DNA of 31,451 bases, taken from positions 1-31,451 of the forward strand of contig LVLI01000323.1 in the NCBI GenBank assembly GCA_001687465.1, written 5' to 3'. A program made the translations under genes and the position numbers. Each line of letters starts with the position of its first letter. Within the stretch, counting starts at the first letter, position 1. The stretch comes from Halocafeteria seosinensis. Lineage: Eukaryota > Sar > Bigyra > Bicosoecida. The notes under the pieces are model-generated. The model was given only the letters and a program-made list of their open reading frames with translations. It was not told where the DNA came from and did no database searches. Below, piece after piece: positions 18,530 through 29,694 of this stretch.

Positions 18530-20438
18530 ATGAGTGGACGAGAGACAGGGAATGCGGATACCTCTGGGGTACGCAAATACCAGCCGCCTTCGTGGAGCTC
18601 TTTGCCGAAATACAATTGCTATTTGGAGGTAATGAAGAATGGCACCATCATCGACACCATCAACATTTCAAAGCGAAGCCACTACATCATTGGTACGTGC
18701 GAAAATTGGGCTTGAAATGAACGTCAGAGGCGCTATTATGGCCTTGGAATTGTACAGGACGAGACCCATCCACTTGTGATATTGTGTTAGAACATGACAG
18801 TATTTCGAGGCAACACGCAGTGCTGCAATACGGCGAGCAGGGAGAGCTTTATATCGTCGACTTGGCTTCCTCTCATGGTACTAAACTAAACAAGGAAACT
18901 CTCAGTCCGAAAAAATTGACGGAATACCGTGTGGGAGCAGTGGCACAATTCGGAGGTTCGTCTCGTTCGTACATTTTACAAGGACCAGACGAACTGAGGC
19001 CTCGTGAGAAATTGACGTGAGTTATTCTCTCTAATATGCGAGGCCGCTTGTTTTGGATGAGGGAATGTGTTGCTGCACGTGCAGACCGCGGTTGGCGCAG
19101 CTTCGGGAGAAGTCCTACGAGCGTCAGGAGAGAAAGAAATCAGAAAAGGAGGATAGCAGCACCGTAACATGGGGAATGCGAGAAGATGACACTAAGCCAA
19201 TCTACGACAATCAAGAGGGACCTAAAGTGGAGGACAGCAAGACTCGAAAGATCAAGGCGAAAATTTCAGCCACAGATGAAAAGGTACGTACCTCCTTGTT
19301 AGAGCTCTGGGGCTATGTAGCGTTCACCCGGAGATTGTTGCACAGATTCGGCAAATGGAAGCAAACATAAGGACTTTAAAGAATAAGGAGGAAGACCAGG
19401 GTATCCTGAGTGAGGGACAAGGGAACGCGCTGAAAGGATTTGAAAACAAGATTGCTCATCTTCGTCACGAGAAGGAAGAGCTCGAGCAAAATCTGTATGA
19501 CTAGTAAGTGCGGGTGCCGTGTTGTTCCAGATTTCCGATTGTTAATTATAAGTGAAGCGTAATGCAGTGAAGATAAACAACGTACGAAAAAGATGTACAG
19601 CTCTCGAGATAATACGCAAGAAGGGGTGCTGGTCAACGAAGGTGCTGAGGCCGACTACCTTGACGACAGTGATGACGAAGATCAGTTTGACCGTACTAAG
19701 AAGAATCAGCCAGACCCGTCAAAGCGACCACTAAAGGGATCCAAGGTAAAGATAACAGGCTCAAAGATAAGCAAGGCAAAAGTTGGAGTAACAACCAAGG
19801 AATCAGCCACTGGGTCGAAGTTTGTTAAGCTACGAACAGGAGTAAAACGAGGTGCCGAAGCTCGCAGGACAGTTGCTAGTAGCTCATTGCATTCGGTAGG
19901 TAGCGATCCTGAAGATGGCACGCATGCACCAACGAAAGACAGTGCGGTTTCCCAGGACAAACATTCCGCTTCGGTGGGAAGTGGTGCTAGCAGTAATGCT
20001 GGAGATACTGTCTTGGATACAGAGTCTAGCGTTGATAATGCAGTAGAGAATCATGCATCCGAAACTATAACTGAAAGTTCTTCCAGTAGTAATTCAACCT
20101 TGCACGCTACTCAGGCACCAAGATCTCCTGCGAGCCTCATGAACGAAGAACCAGAGGTGGCGCAGGAGATTTCTGACAACATCCAGAAACACGAGTCCCC
20201 TCCCGCAGTTACCCATAAAAAGCCCGAGGTAAAAACATTGAGTGGAAAATCAGAGACTGCCACACAACAACCTACTCAGAAGAGGGAGCAATACTCCTCT
20301 GAGCTTCCTGAAAGGAAGAAACGTAGGAGGGAAGAAGTATTGGATGTTGAGGGTGTGGAGGAGTTTACAGAATGGGTGCCTCCATCAAACCAAACTGGAG
20401 ATGGAACAACAGAGCTCAACAAGAAGTTAGGGTATTAA
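18530..20438 (+). CDS. SLC4A1AP: Kanadaptin (SLC4A1AP) homologue with N-terminal FHA domain
   Basis: Five exons (18530-18692, 18758-19016, 19085-19283, 19346-19503, 19568-20438) join in phase to 549 residues ending in TAA. Residues ~15-125 form a classic FHA phosphopeptide-binding domain: IIGRDPSTCDIVLEHDSISR (R56, S71), then Q73-H74 and the DLASSHGTKLN loop, with RVGAVAQFGGSSRSYILQG. The PPSW lead before it and TWGMREDD after it are typical of kanadaptin, a largely nuclear protein linked to splicing factors in animals. The middle is a coiled coil, followed by an acidic DDSDDEDQFDR segment and a long disordered Ser-rich stretch. The extreme C-terminus, WVPPSNQTGDGTTELNKKLGY, carries the conserved end of the family. 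The double-stranded-RNA-binding-like middle part of the animal protein seems shortened. The neighbouring broken CCT gene begins 26 bp downstream on the other strand. Confidence 0.93.
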
Positions 20439-20464
20439 GGACACGTAAGCCCGATAGAAGATCA

Positions 20465-21175
20465 TCACCTAGGTTTGTCAACTAGCCTTTTCTTCACGAT
20501 TCTGCCGTGTTCGCGAGCCTGCTCTTCTGCTATACGTGTACGATGGGGATACCTGGAAATACCAAGCGCCTCTAGCCAATTAGCTGACGGGTCTGTCTTT
20601 GCGAACTCTCGTTCACTTACCTGGCCATCTTTGACCATATTCGCGCTTCCTTGGTTTCGTTGTATCTCCAAAGCAGTTGGTTCCGTACTTATTCTACCGA
20701 AGACTCGTCATCTGAGTTACGATCTGTTTCCCTTCGTCCCGATTGCATTGGCTGCGGGGGTTTTGGCAGTTTCCAGAAGCCCAACATTTCAGCTCTCTTC
20801 GGGGCGGCAACTGAACATTGTAAGGTTCTTTTCTTGGTGTTTTCGCACCTGTTAGCCGGAACATAGCACCTCTATTTTCTGGTCTGCAACGGGTAAGCAA
20901 ACTACCTCGTTTGTTGCTCGACCCCCTTGACACTATTCCGTCGGGACGGCTATATCGCTCATCGTCCGCTTTCTCCTAAACGCCTTGTCGATTTCCTATG
21001 TTATAGCATGTCTCCTCTGTTGGGTAAGTTAACGTGTAGCGCTCTTGCGGATCGGAGGAGCTGGCTCTTCCTACTCTTAGGCGGAAGCAGTAGCAAGCCG
21101 CTAGGATGTTGTTTCCACGAGCAGGTACTGCTTCAATGATAGAGCAATAAAAGCTCTCCTCGTCGGATAAAATTC
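20465..21175 (-). pseudogene. Broken copy of the CCT-motif gene
   Basis: This minus-strand segment is a decayed paralogue of the intact gene at 22068-23023. It keeps the YCSIIEAVP block, the RGSLLTR and FRLTGA blocks, the AEMLGFW block and both halves of the CCT motif (LLWRYNETKEARIWSK and RYPHRTRIAEEQAREHGR), with the intron in the same place (donor at 20620, acceptor at 20553). It has in-frame stops (after RQGV and after DESSVE), at least one frameshift near the LPPRRE stretch, and lacks about 35 residues present in the intact copy. Similarity ends near 21175, so the first exon and promoter were not included. The C-terminal exon is open and could be mistaken for a gene. Confidence 0.85.
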
Positions 21176-21939
21176 TAGTTAAGTATATGTTTCTGTATGT
21201 TCAATTTAAGGACTGTGTACTGTCCGATAAACGCCGTTGCCGAAGTAGAACCTAAGATCCCGCTCACCTGCTGGACAGGGTCATCCTAACTCTCCTTCCT
21301 TAACAACGACAAGAATGCCTGCATAGCCAAAACCCAAAAATTTGTCGAATCTATCGCTAATGAAAGGACCGCTGTCATCAACCTACTCGTATTGGAGCCG
21401 GCGTTTTAAGCGGAAAGTCTACTCCGAAGCTCCCGAGTCTTCAAGCCTACAGTACAGAACCGGCAACAACATCTAGTACAGAGGCGAATAATTTGCACCT
21501 GCACGTAGATTGTGACGGGACAACTGTGCAACGGTCACTATCGAGAAATAATGCCAAAATGCTCTCGTCCCCGTAACGTAACTTCGCCAACCACCAGCAA
21601 CAGACACAGAGAGAGTCTAACGCCGGCAGCTATATCATTGTAGAATGAAACATGCAGCATACTACTACCAGTGAATCATCGAGGCTAGAGCTACCAGGTG
21701 TCATAGAGCAAGAGAATTCCCCGTTAAATTACAGCTGAGTTGGCGGTAGGTGTTTCTGCTAGCTAAACCCTGAAACCAGCCATCCGCATCATCCGGCTTC
21801 AGCGAGGAAACGCTTAAACATTGTCTGAAGGGGGGTTTTGGCAGGTGGCACCATGGCACAACTCAATCAAGCTCATCATTATACGGCGTTCTCTGGTAGG
21901 TAGAGCTGTAAAATGTAATGTATTAAGAACTAGTAAGAA
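21176..21939. other. Stretch between the two CCT copies, no supported gene
   Basis: Fragments of open frame occur (for example a ~36-codon run near 21305-21410 on the plus strand) but none carries a motif or continues through splice sites. By position it should derive from kanadaptin-side sequence of the duplicated segment, but I cannot align it. Confidence 0.4.
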
Positions 21940-22018
21940 ACATGAGGAAAGCGATGATGACCCCAAATTAGTTACCCAATGGGAAATGAAAGCGCTCAAC
22001 AAAGAGTTAAGCTGTTAA
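21940..22018 (+). pseudogene. Possible remnant of a duplicated kanadaptin C-terminus
   Basis: A plus-strand frame ending WEMKALNKELSC-stop sits 50 bp from the stop of the intact CCT gene, exactly as the kanadaptin end (TTELNKKLGY-stop) sits 26 bp from the broken CCT copy. The DNA shares CTCAACAA and an AGTTA block at corresponding positions before the stop. The match is short, so this rests on position as much as on sequence. Confidence 0.45.
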
Positions 22019-22067
22019 TGATATGCAACAGTGTATTCTATGCAGTCTTAGTGACTAAGTTTGCCAA

Positions 22068-23023
22068 CTATCGCGCTTCATTTTTCACGAATCTGCCGTG
22101 TACCCGAACTTGCTCTTCTGCTACGCGTTTACGTCCTGGGTATCTGCAGACAACACTCTCATCTGGTCAATGCGCCTGTCTTCAGGAGACATTACATTCA
22201 CTTACCTGACCGTCTTTGACCATACTCTCTTGTCTTTAGATTCATTGTATTTCCGAAGCAATTGCCTCCGTTCTTCTGGACTGTAACAGCCGACGTAGCC
22301 ATTCCGATTGTATTGCGACACATCTAACCCTTTCAAATAGGGCAGGCACGCCCTTGGGAGGATTGGATCTTCCTCTCGTTCGAACAAAATCTCGTCATCG
22401 GCATAGTATTTTCTTTCCTGTGATCTCCCTTGGCCCCCCGGCGACGGTTGCCAGAAGCCCAACATGGCGGCTGCGCGTCGAAAACTTTCCCTGTCTCTCT
22501 GAATGGCACTATACTTCACTTTTCTCACACGTGCACCTGTTAGCCGAAATATAGTTTTTGTGCTTCCTGCTCTGTATCGAGTAAGCAGACTGCCTCGCTT
22601 GGTTTCCTTTGGCATCTTGCGAGCTCGTGACAGTGTTCTGACGGGAAACCTCCAGTGTTCCCTTCCATGCTCCTTCTGATTGTCTAGTCGCTTTACCATG
22701 TCATAGCATGACACTGCCATGCAGTGTTCGTCCTCTGGATGGGCCAGTGTATAGCGTACTCGCGGATCCGAGATGCATGCTCTCTTAACCTTCAGCGGGA
22801 AGCAGAAACATGCCGCTGGGATGCTGGTTTCACCCACTGGGACGGCCTCGATGATAGAGCAATAAGAGCTCTCTTCCCCAGATAAGATCGCACTAAAACA
22901 CCTGCCTCTGTGATATCAAATAATGAGAGTTCCAAATCAAGCAAATCCTCGTCATGGGTGCTTCTTTACTTCAATCAAGAAACTTTGCGGAAAAGGGATC
23001 AGATAATTGGCTTACCTCGGCAT
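22068..23023 (-). CDS. CCT-motif protein (CONSTANS/TOC1-type C-terminus)
   Basis: Three exons (23023-23016, 22907-22206, 22143-22068) join in phase to 261 residues ending in TAG. The start MPR is the only in-frame ATG of the tiny first exon, which is closed upstream by a stop. Residues 216-258 form a CCT motif: RRQLLRKYNESKDKRVWSK and then RYPGRKRVAEEQVRVHGRF, matching the basic ~43-residue module of CONSTANS, CO-like and TOC1 proteins, used for nuclear localisation and DNA or NF-Y binding. A 62-nt intron splits the motif. The N-terminal ~200 residues hold no B-box or receiver domain that I can see; they are basic around RGSLLTRYRAGSTK, with an acidic stretch at ADDEILFEREED. It is likely a transcriptional regulator, perhaps light or clock related, though that is inference from the family. 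A single TTCAAC (GTTGAA on the gene strand) lies 175 bp upstream. Confidence 0.83.
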
Positions 23024-24463
23024 GGTTTCCGTCAGCTCGACCTTCACCCTCAACAAATTGCGCCCACACTATCAACAACTGCAGTTAGGGGTGATTGACC
23101 CGTCTGTCGGTGAGGTTAAGAACGAGAACGCGCTGACTGGATCCTGCTGCTGGATCCTGCTGCTGGCTCGCAGACCGGAGTGGAACAATGCGAGCCCTTC
23201 AACCCTATCAGCGTTTCACCAACTCTAGCCTCTTGAGAATCAGTATAGAGATGAGCAACCATGCGAAAACATTTTGCAAAGCTAAGTAAGAGTATTCCGC
23301 TCAATGTTGATGGAAATCAAGCTTGTTTGTTTCCGTATGAGGACGACGGCGCATAACGGAAGCTCCCTAGTTGACTCTGAGTCAACTTTCTAGGAACCCA
23401 TTCTTAGCTTCATGAGATAAAAATTCTTACAGATTACGATGGTATGCCACTAGATATGTTTCATGCATGTATTATGGGAGGGCTCCGGGATAAATGACAT
23501 GAGTCGGCTGCCCGCCGCGCCTTTAAGCGGCACCCAGGTAACGTTCTGTTCTTTCCTCGCTTACAAAAATGTAATACGGGGCAGTAGACGGACACTATGT
23601 TCCACTAAATTGAAAAACTTCATCCGTGAACGTATATCCACACTATAAAATGATACGCACCAAATTGTCCCCAAGTTTTCCAACGGATGAACTCGGTATT
23701 CTGTACTGTACAACCCTCACGTTGCCTCAGATCGGCGAATGCTATTGTCTTGCTCGGTTCGGAGTAGTGGTCAAACGTTCCACGCTGCCTGGGTCTATGT
23801 ACTCTTCATTGCTACGGATGCGCCGGAACCGAGGACCTTCTCTATCCTCAACGAAGGTGCGCGAGCCACCTCCAATTCGAAGTAGTTTCCTGGGTGCTCG
23901 CGCTTTGACCATCATGCGGAGTTTTGCAGTAGGTTTCCAGGTTTTAACTTCTCACTGACTTTCCACTTGACGTGATAGCAATTCATGCATTGCCTCGCGT
24001 CGACAACAGGAAGGAAGGGGTAGTTTTACAAGTTGGACAGATTGTTGGAAGTTCCAGAAGTTCTACAGTATGACATCAATGCGCAGAACGCGATATATGG
24101 TATAGTAACATTGACAGGAAGAACTATGTAGCATTGCTCTAGATCCCACTCTGTCAAAATTGGCAGTGAGAACTCACAGAAATCGCGAAACGGGGCACAG
24201 GCGAATAACGCGTCGTCAGAGAGTGAGTACCCGTTGTAGAACACTACACGCGCGCGCTCCTGCTGAGAATTCAAACATTTACTCACTACAACTGGTACAA
24301 CGCTCTACTGCTCTACAGAGTACACGTTCCCTGCAGGTTCGCGCGCTCCATCAGTGGGGGATTCTTTCTTGCTTATTTACTTTACTATATTACACCAGCT
24401 CCATGCGTTTTCCCGTATTCCTTTCTTATACTGGAAACTTCCAGACTACGAGCGCTTCGTCCG
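23024..24463. other. Long intergenic region without a supported gene
   Basis: No gene seen. A 15-bp direct repeat (CTGGATCCTGCTG twice) lies at 23137-23166. Two open frames, minus 24286-24026 (86 codons) and a ~57-codon minus-strand frame at about 23918-23745 rich in Arg, have no recognised motif. I could not join them by splice sites. Confidence 0.45.
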
Positions 24464-24529
24464 GTTGAAGTTGAGAGGGTGGGTTCAAGTTGAAGGAGAA
24501 AGATGAGTCATGACCGGCGGTTGAAGTTG
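24464..24529 (+). promoter_or_regulatory. Triple GTTGAA element upstream of the kinase
   Basis: GTTGAAGTTG occurs at 24464-24473 and again at 24520-24529, with TTCAAGTTGAAGG between them at 24484-24496. The nearer copy is 126 bp before the ATG at 24655. Confidence 0.5.
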
Positions 24530-24654
24530 GCTTAACGCACAGCGGGGGTTTTCCGGGAGCTGTATAGAGCGTACTATTGCAGTATTTGTTGTTGTATCCC
24601 ATAGAATAGATAGTATACACCCATAGGTAAGTGCTAGTGTGAAAAGGGAACGCA

Positions 24655-27636
24655 ATGGCGTCCCCAAATGGTCGATTTCAGGCGCCGAGGAAGTCTGGAG
24701 ACCGCGAAAATCCCTCCGAAGAGCCTTTCCTGACGAATAAAGCCGGCAAAGTACTCCCCGATCAGAATGTTTTAGCCGCGAGTGATGCATCCAACGCCAC
24801 TGGCGTGAAGCCTACTCCCGTGTGTCCGCCGACGCCGCAACGCACACCGGCGTACTTATCGGGGCGCTCAAGAGTGCAGCGACAGAATAGTCTTACAGAT
24901 ACAAGAGCGCTTTTGGACGAAAGTGGGACCGAATCGCCTTCCATAAAGCCTCAGCACAAGGTCTCCTGGACGACCTCGTTTCGGGACGCGACCATCTTGG
25001 GGAAGGGGTCCTTCAGCGTCGTGTTCAAGGTAAGTGTCTCTGGAAGCGTAATGAAAATTCAAACAACAGTTACGTTGAGCTGTGGGTATGGCTTAAAATG
25101 GACGTTTGCAGGCAATTTCAGAAGAAGATCAGAGGGCATACGCAGTAAAACGGACACTGAGACCGTTTCGCAGTCGAAGTGAACGCGCGGCCATTCTGCA
25201 TGAGTTCCGTGTCTCACAAGCATTAGGGTACCATCCGAACGTCATTCATTATAAGTTGGCATGGCAGGAAGAGGGGCATGTGTACATGCAAATGGACTTG
25301 TGTGACCATGGAAGCTACTCTTCCTTACTGAGAAGTGAGGAATTGAATCCCTTACCTGAAGTAACTATATGGAACTATATCAGTGCAGTCTCAAGTGTAA
25401 GTTGCCCTGCACATTTCCTGCTCCTAGCGTTTTCGATCAATTCTTTACGTTTTTACTACGGATGGAACAGGCACTTCGATATATCCACAACAGGGGACTC
25501 GTCCATTTGGACATAAAACCAGATAATATTTTTATTGGCAAGAATGGTAGACTGAAAATTGGCGATTTAGGTCTTGTCCGAACAATCTCCAGAGACACAA
25601 ATAACAGACCTGCAGCCTTGAGTACCGAAAGTGCAGGTGACTCGTTGAACATAAGCACAGACGAAGATGATGAGAAGGAAGGGGAAAAACTGGACATAGA
25701 TGACGGAAGCAACTACACGGAAGGGAACGATGAGGATGATGCAGCTCTACATATGGACCACCTCATCGGCTCCAACGATGCTAGTCACTCTGCCTATCTG
25801 GACATCAGTCGTGTCTCTTCCTTAAGTGATAGCAACGAAAGCTGTACGGGAGTCGATGATCTCCAACCACAGCGCCCCATACCGTCACGAGGGGGGGATA
25901 CTACTCGAAAAAACAGTGGCCACAACTCTTCTGTGGTTTCGGCAATTTCTCACCTCTCGGCTCCCGAAGATGAAGAAGGAGATGTTCGATATATGGCGGC
26001 CGAGCTACTAAACCCCGGTAACTGCAAGCCACCGGCCGATATTTTCAGTCTTGGAATGTCTGTACTCGAGCAAGTGTATGCTGCGAAATTGCCACTAGAC
26101 GGAGAGGCATGGCACGCCCTTCGCGAGGGAAAATTACCTCCCCTTCCAGCAGAGTTGATACCTCGGGAAGTTAGCCAGGAGGTACGGAATGCGCTCATGG
26201 AAGTTGATTCTATATCGAATCATGATCTGTGGAATAAACGAAGTATTTCATCAGAAAACTATTCCTGGGACGTTAAAAGGTCGGATGAACTTCTGTCCCT
26301 TCTACTTCGGATGGTGCATCCTGATCCGGACTGCAGACCGACAGCCGCTGATATACTACAAATAGCACAAAGATACAGCTGTGACATGGCTGACGACCCA
26401 GTGCTCAAGAGATTTGCCGACAAAGACTCGTCATCGACTGAGCTGGCGGCGGGGCGTTGCCATTCCAAATCGCGGACCCAAAAAACGAAGACTGCTCGTT
26501 CCCATGTCGAGCGGCAACACCCTCAGCAGTCGTGCAGCCCCGGGTATGAGGAACGAAACAAGAGTCGGCCTCTCCATATTGACGACTTGCAAGGGACGGG
26601 GACATCTGACAATGCTCACGGGTTCCGCTATCAGCACCGGAACAGCCTGCAATGTAGCACCGCCACAAATCCCAATGGCAGCGCGATGTCATCAACTCAA
26701 AGGAATACTCGCCCTTGGATGGAAAATAGCACAGCTGATGCCTCGGACGTGAAAAGGAAAAATATGTTCAACGAAATCAATTTTAGTCCTCCTAGAACAC
26801 AGAGGGCATCGGCAACCCCTGATGTCTCACGCGGTCAGCCTGACTTCAGCGCAGAAATCGAACCTGAGAAACGGTTAACTCAAAATAAGTTGAAGCACGA
26901 GGCCGATGAGCAATGTCCTCTTCCTTCGCTACACTCTATTACGGAAACTCCTCAGCAAAAGACTAAGTCTCGGATATATGGGAGTCTTACGGGACGCAAA
27001 TCCCAGAGAGCCGGGAGGATTTCTCCATCTGAAGACTTTTCCCATGACTTGAGCAAGCAGTTCGAAAATCTCTACACAACCACTTCGAAATGCTTTGCAG
27101 CGCAAGATGGGGCTAGCGGTACAAAGTATGATTCACCTCGACGGTTGAAGGCCCCTTTTGTTACGTCAACGTCACGTCCTGCGGCACCGGAGGCTTTAAG
27201 TCCCAGATCTCGTCATCAAATGTATGACACTGCTTACGAAACAGGGACATCGGATACCGTGACGAAACTTGATTTCTCTAAACCAGTGGTAGATGTTGAT
27301 ACGGCTGAGACCGAAGCAGAGAATAGGGATGAAGCTGGCCGCAATAGACCAGACGCACCCCTTAAGCCCTCTAGTTCCTGGGTAAATGGAAATCCGGTTC
27401 CTTTCCCAATCAAAGTACCTGGATTGACACAGAGACTGCGCTCTCTATCTGAAGATGGAAGAGAGACACCAAGAGAAAACTGTTCATATAGATCGCGGGA
27501 AAATAGTTTATCGAGCAATTCAAGCTGGAACAACGTCGAATCTTTCCCGAGAAGGCTGGGGCTGAACCCGATGGTCTCGCCATCCCCACGTTGTGAGACT
27601 CCGAACCAACCGATTCAATATAACTGGGAGGTGTGA
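24655..27636 (+). CDS. Wee1/Myt1-type protein kinase
   Basis: Three exons (24655-25029, 25112-25396, 25471-27636) join in phase to 941 residues ending in TGA. The kinase domain has the glycine loop GKGSFSVVF (116-124), AVKR lysine K138, helix-C E156, the catalytic loop LVHLDIKPDN (D234, K236, N239), DLG in place of DFG (D252), and EGDVRYMAAELL (D391 onward) with ADIFSLGMSVLE. The HLDIKPDNIF, DLG and EGD-RYMA-ELL combination is characteristic of the Wee1/Myt1 family, which inhibits CDK by phosphorylating its N-terminal Tyr or Thr/Tyr. No membrane segment like that of Myt1 is evident. About 115 extra residues, highly acidic, lie between DLG and EGD. Residues ~470-941 are disordered and rich in Ser-Pro and Arg, and the N-terminus has several TP sites. 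It ends 82 bp before the stop of the convergent ankyrin gene. Confidence 0.92.
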
Positions 27637-27718
27637 AATATAAAAATGTTAGCGGCGCAGTTTTATTTAATGAACACATGCTTGTTTGGTGAATACCATA
27701 GTGCCGATATCCCCAAAG

Positions 27719-29694
27719 TTAGATGGGAAGTGATGATAGGTCGCTGAACGCATTATCTGCTAGTAGCGTTACCCTTCTTTGGTTAAGGTTTCGGTCGAAG
27801 CACGGGTTACTAACCTGGCTTGAACGCTCAGACGTCTTTTTGCTACTTTTGCCGAAATGTAGCCCTCGCTCATCCTGCTCACCCTCTGCAAGCTCCCGGT
27901 CAAAAAGTCGGCTGGAACGAACAACTCGGAGAGGGATATCTTGCACGCCTTCAAAGAATGCACGGTGAAGATTTTCCACTGTAAGGTGCCGCAAGTTTTC
28001 ATGACACCAGAGGAAGGCATAAATATCCGCTCCTTTGACACAAGTGGAGCCGGGTTCAAGTCTTCTATTTAAGAAATCTTCGATTGTTTGGCTGACAGTA
28101 ACTCCCCTGGCTGAGACCCGGGCGTTCGGAACGTTGCGCGAATACCGTTCATGAACCTCTCCTAAGATCTTCGCTGCTAGCAAAAGGCTAAAGGAGATAT
28201 TCCAAAACGAGTTTTGGAAATCTTGGAAGCGTCTCGGCATAGAGTTTCCTCTCTTGAATAGACTCTTGGTCCGTCGACATTCACGGAGTTTCGCTCGTTG
28301 CTCGGGCGAACTGAGCAGTTGCCATGCCGGGTTTCCCTGAAATGTTCAACCATGATGACCCACCACTGAAATTAAGTGCGAATGAATATATTACTTACAT
28401 CAACTTCTTTCGTTGTCGGGTCTTGCCGAAACTCATACGTCAGTGTCTGAACGACATCCACATGACCGGCTCCAGCAGCACAATGCAAAGCCGTGAACCC
28501 ATCCTGCGGTGACAACGTAAAGTACCATATGAAATTTCATGTCTGACTTAATGCGGCTACCACACAATTTGTGCTCACGTCTGTCTTGAGGTTAGGATCT
28601 TGCCCAAAAGTGTGAATGATTGTTCGGAGCGTGTAGACACTTCCTCCTTGCGCAGCGGAATGCAATGGCGTATAACCGGCCTGCGCCACAAGTGCGACCG
28701 ATTGATAGACAATTCGGTTCAGATGCCAAAATTGGGCCTACCTTGGTTCGTTCGCTCACAGACTGTCCGTGGTTGTGCATTAAATACTTCATCACGTTTA
28801 TGTTTCCTCCCAACGCAGCGCTATGTATAGGAGTGTAACCCCTCTGTAGTGCAGGTAGCACCCACAACACTATTATAAATACATTCACTCAGAATGCGCA
28901 CTCACCTTGTCTTTGACATTAACGGGTATTCCGTAGTTTTCAATCAACAGTGCGACGGTATCCAAATGTCCACCCTTTGCCGCGTAGTGCAAAACTGACT
29001 TCCCGTCCTGGGGTAGGGTGACTAGCAATAAAGACTGCAGTCTTCTGGTACCGTATAAGCAACCAGAGCTTACCAAGGTTTTGACTGATATGCTTGCGCC
29101 ATAGTTATCCACCAGAGAGGTAATAGCTGCTCGGTGCCCTTGAAATGCGGCAGTGTGAACGGGACGGGATCCAGTCTGGCCCATGAAGTTCGTGCGTGAG
29201 ACAGTTTTGTATGCTTGAGCAACAGGAAAGACCAAACCAGCATACCATATTTTGTACGTTCGGATTTTCGCCGTATTCTTCAATAAGAATTTTTATAATG
29301 TTCGTATGACCTCCAGAAGCTGCCCCATGCAAAGGAGTAATGCCAGTCTGCGGTGATGCGCTGAGATTGTTTTTCTCGTTTCTGACGTTCAGGAGCAGCG
29401 CATTCAGCTTACTTTGTGGGCCCGTGAACTGGGACTTGCTCCATAGTGATCAATCAGTAGGCGGACTATATCTGCATGGCCATATACGGCTGCAGTTGAT
29501 AGTAAAGAGCGTTCTCTCCCGGTGGTCTCCTCACGAATCCTGGTAGAGATTGCGTCCGCTTCATCATTGATGGAGATGTCAAACCGTGTTAGAAAATCTC
29601 CTAAAGCAACATGAAACTCTTCCGTAGTCTTAGAACCGGGACGCTTCGTGAACAATATGTTAAACAGGTTCTCTTTTTCCAAATACATCCCCAT
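27719..29694 (-). CDS. Ankyrin-repeat protein, one repeat per exon
   Basis: Eight exons (29694-29413, 29347-29246, 29175-29074, 29007-28906, 28843-28742, 28680-28579, 28503-28399, 28336-27719) join in phase to 504 residues ending in TAA. Exon 1 gives a 60-residue leader and a first ankyrin repeat (STAAVYGHADIVRLLIDHYG). Exons 2-6 each encode exactly 34 residues, and exon 7 35, each one repeat of the GxTPLHxAAxxGH type; every intron is phase 0 and 61-75 nt long. Residues 300-504 form a helical C-terminal region (FQDFQNSFWN onward) without a known domain. Partners are unknown; ankyrin repeats mediate protein binding. The start at 29694 is the first ATG after a stop, but an upstream exon cannot be excluded. 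Confidence 0.87.

Noticed and set aside
21821-22018. Independent 65-codon gene on the plus strand
   Set aside because: Better explained as the relic of a duplicated kanadaptin end next to the intact CCT gene; no homology otherwise.
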